NCBI RefSeq assembly: GCF_937616625.2
Contig: NC_065577.1
Coordinates: forward strand, 26,239,501 to 26,303,500
Length of the DNA stretch: 64,000 nucleotides
Source: Mercurialis annua
Taxonomy: Eukaryota > Streptophyta > Magnoliopsida > Malpighiales > Euphorbiaceae
Direction of reading: 5' to 3'
The notes under the pieces were generated by a model. It did no database searches. It worked only from the letters and a program-made list of their open reading frames with translations, and was not told the origin of the DNA. The position numbers and the translations under genes were made by a program. Of the stretch, positions 22,261 to 35,100 are shown piece after piece; the first letter of the stretch is position 1, and each line of letters starts with the position of its first letter.

Positions 22261-22324
22261 TGCTTGCAGGATTTCCCAAAAAAATGGGTGATGCTTATTT
22301 TTAGGGGAAGTGCTGCTGAATTTT
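22261..22324 (+). repeat. CACTA hairpin module, CACTA-1 leader copy
   Basis: It follows TTGCTTGCAG and contains TTTCCCAAAAAAATGGGTGA and then ATTTTTAGGGGAAGTGCTGC. The two arms are inverted copies around TGATG. The same module occurs at 27967, 38943, 40537, 59890 and 63298. Confidence 0.8.
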
Positions 22325-22434
22325 TTTATTTTTAAAATCCATTTCAATGAGTTTTTTATTTGTTGTAGTTATATGTTATTTTAATTTTATAATCAAAATA
22401 TTAGTATAAATTACATTAATAGTAATTGGAAAAT

Positions 22435-22528
22435 AGGTCTGCTGTGTTCGCTGACCGTCCATCTCTCCTGACAGTCCACCTCTGTCTGTTGTCTTTCTAT
22501 TCTTTTGCGGTTCTGCTCTACGACAAGT
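22435..22528 (+). other. CACTA-1 leader exon-like segment with splice donor
   Basis: GGTTCTGCTCTACGACAA followed by GTAAGTAT is shared with CACTA-3 (60137-60160, donor GTGAGTAC). The conserved phrase ends at a consensus 5' splice site, so it is probably a leader exon upstream of TNPD. Confidence 0.55.
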
Positions 22529-23089
22529 AAGTATCATTATTAATTTAATTTTTATTTCATTTATAAATTTAGTAGTAATTTAAACAATTAATAAACCTCG
22601 ATTTTATTCCCACCGAATAAAATAGTAATCCTAGTCGTAGAGTTCCCGTCTGGTGTCTTCAAGAAATTGAACGACACCGGATTGTACAGTTTGTACAGTT
22701 TGCAAAACTCATTCTTCCGTAATTCGATCACGAAAAACATATATGTGTAGTTGCGGTAGCAAAATATTTGGATGTTTTCTATCAATTGTTCCTCTTTACA
22801 GAATATATAATTCGCGTTACAAGGCATATACTAAATAGCGCACTTAAGGAGAACGACACCGGAAGGCTGCCGAATATTTTTCTTCGTTCTTAGGCATATA
22901 TCGTGATCGAGTTACGGGTCTCCCGTTTTGCGAATGGGATAAGGCCTTACCTTTTAAGCAGTAAATTACATTGACTTTGCTATTGTTGAGTGAAAACCCT
23001 CCCTAATCCTCCGTGCTTTAGAAATGGAATCAGAATGCTGCTGGACGTATAGGCATATCACGTCCGGGTTGCTACACCCAGGGTTAGTG
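22529..23089 (+). other. CACTA-1 leader, no coding frame resolved
   Basis: The stretch between the leader donor and the first TNPD homology. It holds no frame I can assign; the minus-strand frame at 22588-22827 has no homology I recognise and is likely a shadow. Confidence 0.4.
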
Positions 23090-26000
23090 ACCACGTAGAA
23101 GAGTTTGTCAATTTTTCTTTACGCCATCCTGCGTGGATGAGTGGGGATGAGATTAAATGCCCATGTTCTCAGAGAGGATGTAGAAATACAAGTGAAATTA
23201 CATAATTTGCCGAAAGGGTTTGTGAAGAATTACCAAGTTCGGGTTTTTCATGGCGAAGAAATGTTTTAAATCCCCGTCCAGTTGCTCAGCTACTGGAGAA
23301 TAAGTATGCTTATGAAACTAAGGGGGATGAGTTTAGTTCTGTTAAGAGAATGGTCATCGATGCTGCTGGTCCAGAAGTGGTGTTCACGGGTGAGGCCCTG
23401 AATGCAGAAGCTAAATTTTTTTATTAAATGATGCGTGCGGCGGAAGAAGAAATATGGCCGGGGAATAACAGACCCTGTCCCTTTTCTGCATCTGCTAAAG
23501 TGATGGACATCAGGGTTCAGTATCTTTCGTAAATGACATGTGCGGTTTGATACAAGAGGTGCTTCCGGATAACAACAAAATGCCAACTAATTATGCCGAG
23601 ATAAAGAAACTGGTTAAAGTTTTAGGGTTGCCGGTTGAGGTTATTGATTGTTGTTATCGTAGCTGTATAATATATTGGGGGAATGATGAGCATCTGACGC
23701 GGTGCAAAGTTTGTATTCAGGAACGGTGAAAACCTACTACGGAAGTCCGCAAAAAGAAAAACCAACGTGCCCTATAGGAAAATATTTTATTTTCCTATAA
23801 CTCCGAGGCTGCAGAGGTTGTACGCTTCAAAGGCCGCTGCCCAACATATAACGTGACATGCTGAACATGAGATGGTAGATGGCAAGATGTGTCACCCGTC
23901 AGACTCTCCGGCCTGGAAACGATTTAGTGAATTGCATATTGAGTTTGCTGATGAGATTTGTAATATCATATTAGGCTTATGCACCGATCGGTTTCAGCCA
24001 TTTGGTAGCTTCGGCAGCAATATTGTTCATGGCCAGTAATTTTGACGCCCTACAATCTGCCCTCGGGCATGTGCATGAAGGACGAGTTTATGTTTTTAAC
24101 GGTTCTTGTCCCGGGCCTAGAAATCCAAAACATCATATGGATATTTTTCTACAGCGTTGATAGGAGAGTTGAACTAATTGTGGGAAAGTGGAGTCCAAAC
24201 GTACGATATTCATAAGAGGCAGAATTTTCAAATGAAAGCGGAACTAATGTGGACAATAAATGACTTCCCCACTTATTCTATGTTGTCTGGCTGGAGCACA
24301 TCTAGTAGAAAAGCTTGGCCATACTGCACGTAAAATACAGATGCATTCACACTCGACAAGAGTGGAAAACAGTCGTGGTTTTATTGCCACAGAAAGTTCA
24401 TGCCGGGTGGACACCAGTATCGTCGAAATGTTACTGATTTTCGAAAAGGGAAACGAGAGGACAAAAGATTTGTTGGGGTGAAAACTGGAGATCAATTGTT
24501 GGCGCAAGTTGACGGTTGAGGGTTTATGAGGGCTTATGAATTGGGGGCTATGGAAAATAATGTTCAGAAATCAAAAGGCAATGGTAGGAATAAAAAAAAT
24601 ATCTTCTGGGATTTTCCCTATTGGCGAACAAATTTGATTCGTCACAATGTAGATGTCATGCACATTGAAAAAAACGTGTTCGACAACGTTTTTAATACTA
24701 TGCTTAATGTTCCCGGGAAAACAAAAGATCATGCAAAATCTCAAGAAGAGTTAATGACATATGTGATCGGCATGAGATAGCAAAAGATCCATCCACTGGA
24801 TAATTTCCAAAGGCAATGTATGCTTTGGACAAGGACGCAAAAAAGGTATTAGTTGAGTGGATAAAAACAATACAGTTTCCAGACGGATATGAATCCAACT
24901 TGTCCAGATGTGTCGATACAAATTCTTTAAAAATGCATGGAATGAAAAGTCATGGATGTCATGTCTTTATGCAACGACTTTTGCCAATCGCTCTTTGGGA
25001 GCTTCTCCCAAAACAAGTGTGGGAACCATTAACAAAATTGAGTATCTTTTTTCAGGAGTTAACTTCTACGTCGTTGACAAAGAAAGATCTACATCGTTTA
25101 AAACATGATATCCCGAAGATACTGTGCAAGTTGGAACGTATTTATCCTCCCAGCTTTTTTGACTCCATGGAACATCTCCCCGTGCATCTTCCTTATGAAG
25201 TAATGATGGCAGGGCCAGTTCAGTATCGGTGGATGTATCCATTTAAAAGGTAATCAATGTATTTCTGGAGTTTCCTAAATATATACATAATTATATTAAG
25301 TGATAGCCAATTCTAGTATATTTGTGGACAGATATATCTGAGGATATTAAAAAAAAAGGTCAGCAACAAAGCTCAGGTTGAAGGAAGCATTAGTAGCGGA
25401 TATCTACAAGAGAAATCGCAAAATTTGTATCTTTTTATTTTACAGAAGGTGATCCGATGGTACCCGCGCGATTGAAAAGAAATGAAGTTCGCGATATGGA
25501 CGTCGATGATGAGGTGGAGAGACTATCTATTTTCAAACGGAAGGGGCGACCGCTGTGTGGTGAAAGCAAATACTATCTTGAAGACGATAAGATTATCACA
25601 CCTCAGACCTATGTTCTTTTGAATTGTCCCGAAATCGAACAGTATAGAGAGTAAACAATTTATTAATATATATTTGCAATATAATCATACTCATATGTGT
25701 CAGGTAGAGTTTAACGGACATCTTCATTTGAAAGGGTTTTTGTAGCCGAATTGTACAAAATGAATCCTGAAATCAGCGAAACGGACATTGAAATAAAGTT
25801 TGAGAGGGGTTTTGTCAACCATCGTTTCAAAGATACATAAGTATTTTCTATATTAAATTTTTGTAATAATGTGTTATAGTTCTTATAAAATGTTAATGCG
25901 TTACAGTTGCAAGATTCAGCTGTCTGTACCAATCCTTTCATTTTGAGTCTCGCCAAAGGACATGTTCGATCGGTAAAGAAGTTTACTGGTTACTGTGTAA

Positions 26001-26585
26001 ACGTCTTCAAATTTCATACTCGGGCACATGGTGAGGAACAATTTACCATGAATAGCGGAGTTTGCGCAAAAGGAACACAGTATCCAGCTATGCCGATTAA
26101 GAGACATATATGAGTTAGAGTATCCAGCTATGCCGATTAAGACAAATGTGTTATTTAAATGCGACTGGTTTGACCCGACGGAAAAAATCGGCACAATCAC
26201 AAACCGTCGATACAATATGGTGGATGTTAATCATAGAAGAAGGTACAACAAGTACAAACCATTCATCTTGGCAGAACAGGCCGAACAAGTTCATTATCTG
26301 TCATATCCGAGTAAAAGACGGGATAAAAAGGACTGGTGGAAAGTTTGCAGGACAAAGGCACGAGCGGAACTTGACATGACCGAGGAGATTATCTCGGATT
26401 TTCAAGAAGAAATTGAAGAAAATCCCCTTATCGTTGAAACAGACGACAATCTGACAAACTTATCACATGAAAATGGAGAAGCCGAAGAAGTTATGATGCA
26501 TGTCCCTCCTATCATAGAAACAGAAACATAAGCTGATTTGATGCCATCCTCATCAAATGAAGATGAAGACGAAGCAGAACTTTAG
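23090..26585 (+). pseudogene. TNPD-like CACTA transposase (Transposase_21), decayed
   Basis: TNPD is the enzyme that cuts CACTA ends. Segments in order: a transposase-associated domain with HPAWMSG and CPCSQRGCRN (23100-23250); linker with LPDNNKMPTNY and IYWGNDEHLTRCKVC (23560-23730); the Transposase_21 core with PRLQRLYASK, LGLCTDRFQPFG, LMWTINDFPTYSMLSGWST and NVDVMHIEKNVFDN (23800-24780); a DUF4218-like region with HGCHVFMQRLLP and ERIYPPSFFD (24816-25253, then donor GTAATC); and a DUF4216-like end with LFKCDWFDP (26130-26530). Breaks include stops at 24801 and several in 23700-24350, frameshifts, and a 40-bp duplication at 26081-26141. The final stop is at 26583-26585. Confidence 0.9.
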
Positions 26586-26789
26586 TTGCTTTATTGGTAA
26601 TTTATTTCGATTTGGATGTCGAACGAAAATTAATTACATTTTTATTGTTTTGAAAATTAAAGAAGGTTTATTACGTAGGTCACTTTTGTTTACAGATAGA
26701 TGTTTAATTTATAATAGTGCAATTTATATTCTTAATGTTTTAATGTGTTGATTCGATGTTGAACTCTTGGTTTTATTATATTTGTAGAT

Positions 26790-28537
26790 ATGAGAGGGTG
26801 GAGTGGTTCTGGATCTCTTGGTTGGGACCAAGGCTCATGCCAAGGACGCGGACGAGGACCAGGACGAGGTGATGTAGAGGACATCCATGCTGATGATAAT
26901 CCTGACGGGCAGAAGCAGGTGGAGGCTGGAGCTCCTGTGGAGCCGCGTCTGCCGCGTGAGCCCAACGAGCCCCAGGCGGTACTGGATGCCCAGGGAAGGG
27001 CGATGTGTTTCCTTGACGATACCGGGTATGATTAAAATTGTTGTTTCAATTTGTCGTTTATTATGATAAATATGTATCAACTAACTTATGCTTTTAAACT
27101 CACAGTGACAAGTTGCTGGATTCCGGTCCTGTTTCCCGGGCTATCTGACACATCTTTCGGAAGTGTTGGTTTGAGAATGGTACAGCGTCACGCTTTTTGA
27201 TTGTTGAGCAGATGGGATTTTATTTTAAAGAGTTTAAGGTATATAATTGTATTTTTATTTCCATTTTCATATTAAAGTTTATTTTTTCACAAAAATTATT
27301 AACTTTAACCTTTTGTTTACTATTTGCAGAAGGACTTCTGGTGGGATCAGTCAACCTATAGCGAGGACGTTATTAGAAAAGTCTTCAAGAGGCACGCGGT
27401 CAACCGCTACAAGGGCAATGTTAATAAGATGAAGTCAAAGGGTGCTAAACATAAGTCTGTGAACGCGGTGATCTGGGACGCCTAATATGCGTTCTGGGCA
27501 ACGGACGCTGCAAAGAAGAAGTCGGAGATAGCGCGAGCTAACCGGATGACTGAAGTGGCAGGCGTGGGGACTGGCGTAGTACGCCATACGGGGGGATCCC
27601 GTTCCGCAGTCAAGCATATGGATGTAATGATTTGTTTCTTAATTATGTAATTAAAATACATAAATTAAGTTTTTTATTGTCATACTAATAAGATTGTCTT
27701 CTGTTCCTTGTAGGCTAAGGAGCTCGACCGCAAGCCGACAGCAACAGAGTTGTACACTCGCCTTTACTCCACAAAGGCTGACAAAAAGCCGGTTGATAAG
27801 CGGGCTCAGGACATGACTGTAAGTTATTAAGCTTATAATTATTTAAATTGAGTTAGTTTGTTTAGTGTTAATTAGGTTAGATTATAGTTTGTTTGAATTT
27901 AACAATTAAATGTTATATTAGTTGTGTTGAAAATGCTTGTTGGTTTGTTTCTGTATTGTAATTATACTTGCTTACCTGAAAAATGGGCGATTCTCATATT
28001 ACAAAGGAAGTGCTGCCGAATTTTCATTGAAAATTAGGATTATATTTAGTATATTATGCATTTTTAGTAGTGATAACATTAACTGATATGTTCTATTAAT
28101 TTTTTGTAGGATGCGATCGCTCAGAGGCTTGCTACTGCGTCTCAGACGCCTGGAGAGGGTAGCTCCTCGAGTCCAGTTGACGAGACCCAGATCTTCTTGG
28201 ATATAGAGGCTGTGAACAAGAAGAGTCGCGTATACGGGCTGGGTTCAGCAAGTAGTAAGTATACGACCACACATAGAAGGACGGGCGAAAGCTCCTCGCA
28301 GTCACAGTATCTAGAGGAGGAGGTGGAGCGTCGTGTTGCAGAGCGGATGGCCACAATGGAGTGTCAGTTTAAGGAGCGGATGGCTGCGTTGGAGCGTCAG
28401 CAGCATGCCAGCACCGATGAGGGGACGGCTACGATTGTCCGTGCAGAGCTTGCGAGGATGATGCCGAACCTTCCTCCTGAATATCGGCCACAGCCCCCCT
28501 ACTTCCGCCTGACGATGATGACGTTACGGGTTTATAG
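26790..28537 (+). pseudogene. TNPA-like gene (Transposase_24 family), five exons, broken
   Basis: TNPA-like proteins bind the subterminal repeats and help assemble transposition. Exons by splice sites and comparison with CACTA-2: 26790-27025, 27106-27238, 27330-27623, 27714-27818 and 28110-28537. Exon 1 starts at the ATG after TTTGTAGAT and is Gly/Arg-rich. Exons 2-3 carry FRKCWFENG and the KKSEIARANRM block, exon 4 AKELDRKPTATELYTRLY, and exon 5 KSRVYGLGS followed by a coiled-coil stretch (RVAERMATMECQFKERM). In-frame stops lie in exon 2 (TGA near 27147) and exon 3 (TAA 27483-27485), and a frameshift near 28500 disturbs the tail, which in the homologous frame ends at 28537. Confidence 0.88.
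27967..28025 (+). repeat. CACTA hairpin module, CACTA-1 intron 4 copy
   Basis: Contains CCTGAAAAATGGGCGATTCT and AAGGAAGTGCTGCCGAATTT. The left arm has lost its outer bases. It lies between exons 4 and 5 of the TNPA-like gene. Confidence 0.75.
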
Positions 28538-28779
28538 TGTGTTATGTTTTATTTCCGAACAGTTTATGTTTTTTTACAACTTTATATATTGAGTTTTTAT
28601 GTAAACGTTGATATTGTTTTTTATATATATATTTCGGGTTTCATTTCCTCTAAATTATTTTGTTATATGATTTACAAATACTGGATTCATCAGGTTTAAA
28701 TCGACAGAAAATACGGAGAAAACAACCGAAAAATGCAAAATATTTGACAAAAACTGATATTTTGGCGACAGAATTTGTA
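28538..28779. other. CACTA-1 3' non-coding sequence
   Basis: AT-rich sequence between the TNPA-like gene and the subterminal repeats. A poly-A signal may lie here but none stands out. Confidence 0.5.
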
Positions 28780-29194
28780 TGTTTTGCAACAGATATTCCG
28801 TCGCCAAAAGACAATTTTTTGTCAAATTAGTAACGTTTGGCGACGGAAATGTCTGTCACCAAACAACAACGTAAGCGACGGAAATCTGCCGTCTCTAACT
28901 GTGCAGTTTGGCGACGGACAACTCCGTCGCCAAACATAGAGTTCTGTCGCTAATACGTCTTCTTAGCCGTCTCCCTTTATGACTTATTAGCGACAAAATG
29001 GAATGTATTTGCGACAGATTATTCTGTCGCAAATTCAGCGACCAACTTGTTTTTTGTCGCTATCTTGTGTTGCGACTAAACAATTAGAGACGGACTGCGT
29101 CCGTCTCTATTCCGTCGCTAACTCCATTTTGCGACGGAATATAGGTGTTTAGCGACGGAATAATCCGTCGCTAAAAGCCTGATTTCTTGTAGTG
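28780..29194. repeat. CACTA-1 3' subterminal repeats and terminal inverted repeat
   Basis: GCGACGGA and its complement TCCGTCGC recur at least ten times, often as facing pairs such as TTTGGCGACGGA...TCCGTCGCCAAA. Such arrays are the binding region for TNPA-like proteins in En/Spm. The element ends TTTCTTGTAGTG. Confidence 0.85.
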
Positions 29195-32100
29195 CCAAAC
29201 GTTTCAGCTTTTTAGTGATATAAGCCAAACATCTACAAATGATACAAAACAAAACCAAACGTTTCACCTTTTTACCGATTTAAGCCAGACATTTTAAACG
29301 TTACGAAACCAATCCAAACGTTCAAAACATTACGAAACAAATCAAAACGTTTCACCTTTTTAGCGATTGAAGCTAAACGTTTAAACCGTTACGAAATCAA
29401 TCCAAACGTTGAAAACATTACGAAACAAACCCAAACGTTTAACCTTTTTAGCAATTTAAGCCAAACGTTTATAAACGTTACGAAACAAATCCAAACGTTT
29501 CACCTTTTTAGCGATTTAAGCCAATTGTTTACAAATGTTACGAAAAAATCCAAACTTGTCATATTTTGAGCGATTTAAGCCAAACGTTTACAAACGTTAC
29601 GAAGTAAATCCAAACATTTCACCTTTTTAGCGATTTAAACCAAAACTTTAAAACGTTACAAAACCAATCGAAACGTTTAAAACGTTACGAACAAATCCAA
29701 ACGTTTCACCTTTTTAGCAATTTAAGTCAAACGTTAACAAACGTTATGATACAAAAAACATTACGAAAGATATCCAAACGTTTCAACCTTTTAGCGACTT
29801 AAGCCAAATGTTTACAAATGTTACGAAACAAATCTAAACATTTCACCATTTTAGCGATTTAAGCAAAACGTTTACAAACGCTTCAAAACCAATCCAAACG
29901 TTTCCCCTTTTTAGCGATGCAAGCCAAACATTTAAAACGTTACAAAACAAATCCATACGTTTAACCTTTTTAGCGATTTAAGACAAACATTTACAAACGT
30001 TACGAAAAAAATCCAAACGTTTCACCTTTTTAGCGATTTTAGCCAGACATTTAAAACGTTACGAAACCAATCCAAACGTTTAAAACGTTACGAAACAAAT
30101 CCAAACGTTTCACCTTTTTCGCGATTTAAGCTATACATTTAAAACATTACGAAACAAATCCAAACGTTTCACCTTTATAGTGATTTAAGCCAAACGTTTA
30201 CAAACGTTACGAAACGTTAAAAACGTTACAAAATAAATCCAAACGTTTACAAACGTTAAAAACATTACGAAATAAATCCAAACGTTTCACGTTTTTAGAG
30301 ATTTAAAAGCCAAACATTTAAAATGTTACAAAACAATTTCAAACGTTTAAAACGTTACTAAACAAATCCAAACGTTACAAAACAATTTCAAACATTTAAA
30401 ACATTACTAAACAATTTCAAACGTATAAAATGTTACTAAACAATTTCAAACGTTTACAAACATTACGAAACAAATCCAAACGTTTCACCTTTTTAGCGAT
30501 TTAGGCCAACCGTTTACAAAAGAGACGAAACAAATCCAAACGTTTCACCTTTTTAGCGATTTAAGCCAAACATTTAATACGTTACGAAAACAATCCAAAT
30601 GTTTAAAATGTTACGACACAAAGCCTAAGGTTTCCCTTTTTAGCGGTTTAAGGTAAACGTTTACAGACGTTTGAAAACCAATCCAAACGTTTAAAACGTT
30701 ACAAAACAAATCCAAATGTTTCACCTTTTTAGCGATTTAAGCCTAACGTTTACAAACGTTGCGAAACAAATCCAAATGTTTCATCTTTTTAGCGATTTAA
30801 GAAAAACGTTTACAAACGTTACCAAACAAATCCAAAACGTTTCACCTTTTTAGCGATTGAAGCCAAACATTAAAAACGTTACGAAACCAATCCAAACGTT
30901 TCACCTATTTAAGCGATTTAAGCCAAACGTTTAAAACGTTACGAAACCAATCCAAACGTTTAAAATGTTACGAAACAAATCCAAACGTTTCACCTTTTTG
31001 GGGATTTAAGTCAAACGTTTACAAACATTACGAAGCAAATCCAAACATTTCACCTTTTTAGCGATTTAAGCCAAACGTTTAAAACGTTTCAAAACCAATC
31101 CAAACGTTTCACCTTTTTAGTTATGTAAGCCAAACATTAGACTGTTACGAAACAAATCCGAACGTTTCACTTTTTTAGCGATTTAAGCCAAACGTTTACA
31201 AACGTTACCAAAAGAATCGATACGTTTTGCCATTTTAGCGATTTGAGCTAAACGACGCTACAAAACCAATCCAAACGTTTACAAACATTTCGAAACAAAT
31301 CCAAACGTTTCCCCCTTTTAGCAATTTCAAGCCAAACATTTACAAATGTTATGAAACAAAACCAATCGTTTGACCTTTTTAGCAATTTTAGCCAGACATT
31401 TAAAACGTTACCAAACCAATCCAAACGTTTAAAGCGTTACGAAACAAATCCAAACTTTTCACCTTTTTAGCGATTTAATCTAAACATTTAAAACGTTTCA
31501 AAACCAATCCAAACGTTTAAACCGTTACGAAACAAATCCAAACGTTTCACCTTTTTAGCGATTTAAGCCAAAGTTTACAAACGTTACGAAACCAAAAACG
31601 TTACAAAACTAATCAAAACGTTTCCCCTTTTTAGCGATTTAGGCCAAACATTTAATACGTTACAAAACCAATTCAAATGTTTAAAAACGTTACGAAACAA
31701 ATCCAAACGTTTTACCTTTTTAGGCGATTTAAGCCAAACGTTTAAAAACGTTATGAAACAAATCCAAATGCTTCCCCTTTCTAGCGATTTTAGCCAAATG
31801 TTTACAAACGTTACGCCTTATTAAAGATTTAAGCCAAACGTTTAAAACGTTACGAAACCAATCCAAACGTTCAAAACCTTACGAAACAAATCCAAACGTT
31901 TAACCTTTTTTGCGATTTAAGCCAAACATTTAAAACGTTAACATTATGAAACAAATCCAAACGTTTCACCTTGTTGGCGATTTAAGCCAAAAGTTTACAA
32001 ACGTTACGAAACAAATCCAAACGTTTGACCTTTTTAGTGATTTATGTCAAATGTTTACAAACGTTACAAAACAAATCCAAATATTTCACATTTTTAGGGA

Positions 32101-35100
32101 TTTAAGCCAAACGTTTACAAACATTATGAAACAAATCCAAACGTTTGCCCTTTTTAGCGATTTAAACCAAAAGTTTAAAACGTTGCAAAACCAATCAAAA
32201 CGTTTAACACGTTACGAAACAAATCCAAACGTTTCACCTTTTTTATGATTTAAGTCGAACGTTTACAAACGTTATGATACCAAAAACATTACGAAAGAAA
32301 TCCAAAAGTTTCTCCTTTTTAGCGATTTAGGCCAAACGTCTATAAATGTTATGAAATAAATCCAAACATTTTACCTATTTAGCGATTTAAGCCGACCGTT
32401 TAAAACGTTACTAAACAAATCCAAACGTTTACAATCGCTACGAAACTAATCCAAACATTTCACCTTTTTAGCGATGCCAAAACATTTAAAACTTTACAAA
32501 GCCAATCCAAACGTTTACAAAAGTTATAAAACCAATCCAAACGTTTAAAACATTACGAAACAAATCCAAATGTTTCACATTTTTAACGATTTAAACCAAA
32601 CGTTTACAAACGTTTACCTTTTTGGCGATTTAAGCTAAAAGTTTAAAACGTTACAAAACCAATCCAAAAGTTTCAAACATTACGAAACAAATCCAAACGT
32701 TTTACCTTTTTCGCGATTTAAACCAAACGTTAACAAACGTTACGAACAAATCCAAATGGTTTACATTTTTAGAGATTTAAGCCAAATGTTTACAAACGTT
32801 ATATAATAAATCCAAACGTTTTACATTTTTAACGATTTAACAAAAACATTTACAAATGTTACTAAACAAATCCAACCGTTTCACACTTTTAGCGATTTAA
32901 GCCAAAAGTTTAAAACGTTAACAAACCAATTGAAACGTTTAAAATGTTACGAAGAAAATCCAAACGTTTCACCTTTTTTGCGATTTAAGTCAAACATTTA
33001 CAAATGTTACAATACCAAAAACATTACGAAACAAATCCAAACGTTTCACCTTTTTAACAATTTAAGCCGAACGTTTACAAACGTTACGAAACAAATCTAA
33101 ATGCTTCACCTTTTTAGCCATTTAAGCCAAACGTTTACAAATGTTTCAAAACCAATCCAAACGTTTCCCCTCTTTAGCGATGTAAGCCAAACATTTAAAA
33201 CATTACGAAACAAATCCAAATGTTTCACCTTTTTATCGATTTAAGCCAAATATTTACAAAAATTACAAAACAAATCCAAAATGTTTCACCTTTTTAGCGA
33301 TTGAAGCTAAACATTTAAAACGTTACGAAACCAATCCAAACGTTTCACCTTATTAGCGATTTAAGTCAAACGTTTAAAATGTTACGAAACCAATTAAAAT
33401 ATTTAAAACGTTACGAAACAAATCAAAATGTTTCACCTTTTCAGCGATTTAAGCCAAACGTTTATAAACGGTATGAAACAAAACCAAACGTTTCACCTTT
33501 TTACCAATTTAAGCCAAACGTTTACAAACGTTACAAAACACATCCAAATGTTTCACCTTTTTAGCGATATAAACCAATCGTTTACAAATGTTACGAAGAA
33601 AATCCAAACATTTCACCTTTTTAGCGATTTAAGTCAAAAGTTTAAAAACGCTACGAAAACAAATTACGAAACAAATCGAAACGTTTCACCTTTTTAGCAA
33701 TTTAAGCCAAACAATTACAAATGTTACGAAACAAATCCAAACGTTTCACTTTTTTAGCAATTTAAGCCCAACGTTTAAAAATGTTCAAAACCAATCCAAA
33801 CGTTTCACCTTTTTGGCGATGTAAGCAAAACATTTAAAACGATATGAAACAAATCCAAACGTTTCACCTTATTGGCGATTTAATTGAAACGTATACAAAC
33901 GTTACGAAAAAAATTCAAATGTTTCCCCTTTTTAGCGATTTAAGTCAAACGACGTTACGAAACCAATCCAAACGTTTACAAACGTTACGAAACAAATCCA
34001 AACGTTTCCCCTTTTTAGTGATTTAAGCCAAACATTTACAAATGTTATGAAACAAAACCTATCGTTTCTCCTTTTTTCAATTTAAGGCAGACATTTGATA
34101 CGTTATGAAACCAATCCGAACGTTTAAAGCGCTACGAAACAAATCCAAACGTTTCACCTTTTTAGTGATTGAAGCTAAACATTTAAAACGTTACGAAACC
34201 AATCCAAACGTTTAAACCGTTACGGAACAAATCCAAATGTTTCACCTTTTTAGCGATTTAAGCCAAACGTTTACAAACGCTACAAAACCAAAAACGTTAC
34301 GAAACTAATCAAAACATTTCACCTTTTTAGCGATTTAAGCCGAACATTCAAAACGTCACAAAACCAATTCAAACGTTAAAAACGTTACGAAACAAATCCA
34401 AACGTTTCACTTTTTTAGCGATTTAAGCCAAATGTTTAAAAACGTTACGAAACAAATCCAAACGTTTCCCCTTTCTAGCGATTATAGCCAAATGTTTACA
34501 AACCTTACGAAACAAATCCAAACGTTTCCCCTTTCTAGCGATATTAGCCAAATGTTTAAAAACGTTATGAAACAAATCCAAACATTTCACCTTTTAGCGA
34601 TTTAAGCAAAAAGTTTAAAACGGTACAAAACCAATCCAAACGTTTACAAACATGACGAAACAAATCCAAATGTTTCACCTTTTTAATGATTTTAGCCAAA
34701 CGTTTAAAACGTTACGAAAACAATCCAGACTTTTAAAACGTTACGAAACAAATCCAAACGTTTCCCCTTTTTAGCGATTTAAGCCAAACATTTAAAACGT
34801 AAACGTTATGATTCAAATCCAAACGTTTCCCCTTGTTAGCGATTTAAGCCAAACGTTTACAAACGTTACGAAACAAATCCAAACGTTTCTCATTTTTAGC
34901 GATTTAAGTCAAATGTTTACAAACGTTACGAAACAAATCCAAATGTTTCGTCTTTCTAGCGATTTAAGTCAAATGTTTACAAACGCTACAAAACAAATCC
35001 AAACGTTTCACCTTTTTTGTGATATAAGTCAAACGTTTACAAACGTTACGATACAAAAAACATTACGAAAGAAATCCAAACGTTTCTCCTTTTTAGCGAT

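Larger units (their letters stand above)
21486..29194 (+). mobile_element. CACTA-1, a CACTA (En/Spm) transposon lacking its 5' end
   Basis: The 3' terminus on the minus strand reads CACTACAAGAAATC (29181-29194), the standard CACTA end, with subterminal CCGTCGC/GCGACGG repeats inside it. From left to right: AT-rich leader intron, hairpin module, leader exon, TNPD-like transposase gene, TNPA-like gene, 3' subterminal repeats. No CACTA end is found on the left, where satellite sequence joins the leader directly at about 21486. All coding parts carry stops or frameshifts. Confidence 0.9.

Noticed and set aside
28132..28356. Minus-strand frames opposite TNPA exon 5
   Set aside because: Shadows of a clear exon on the plus strand.
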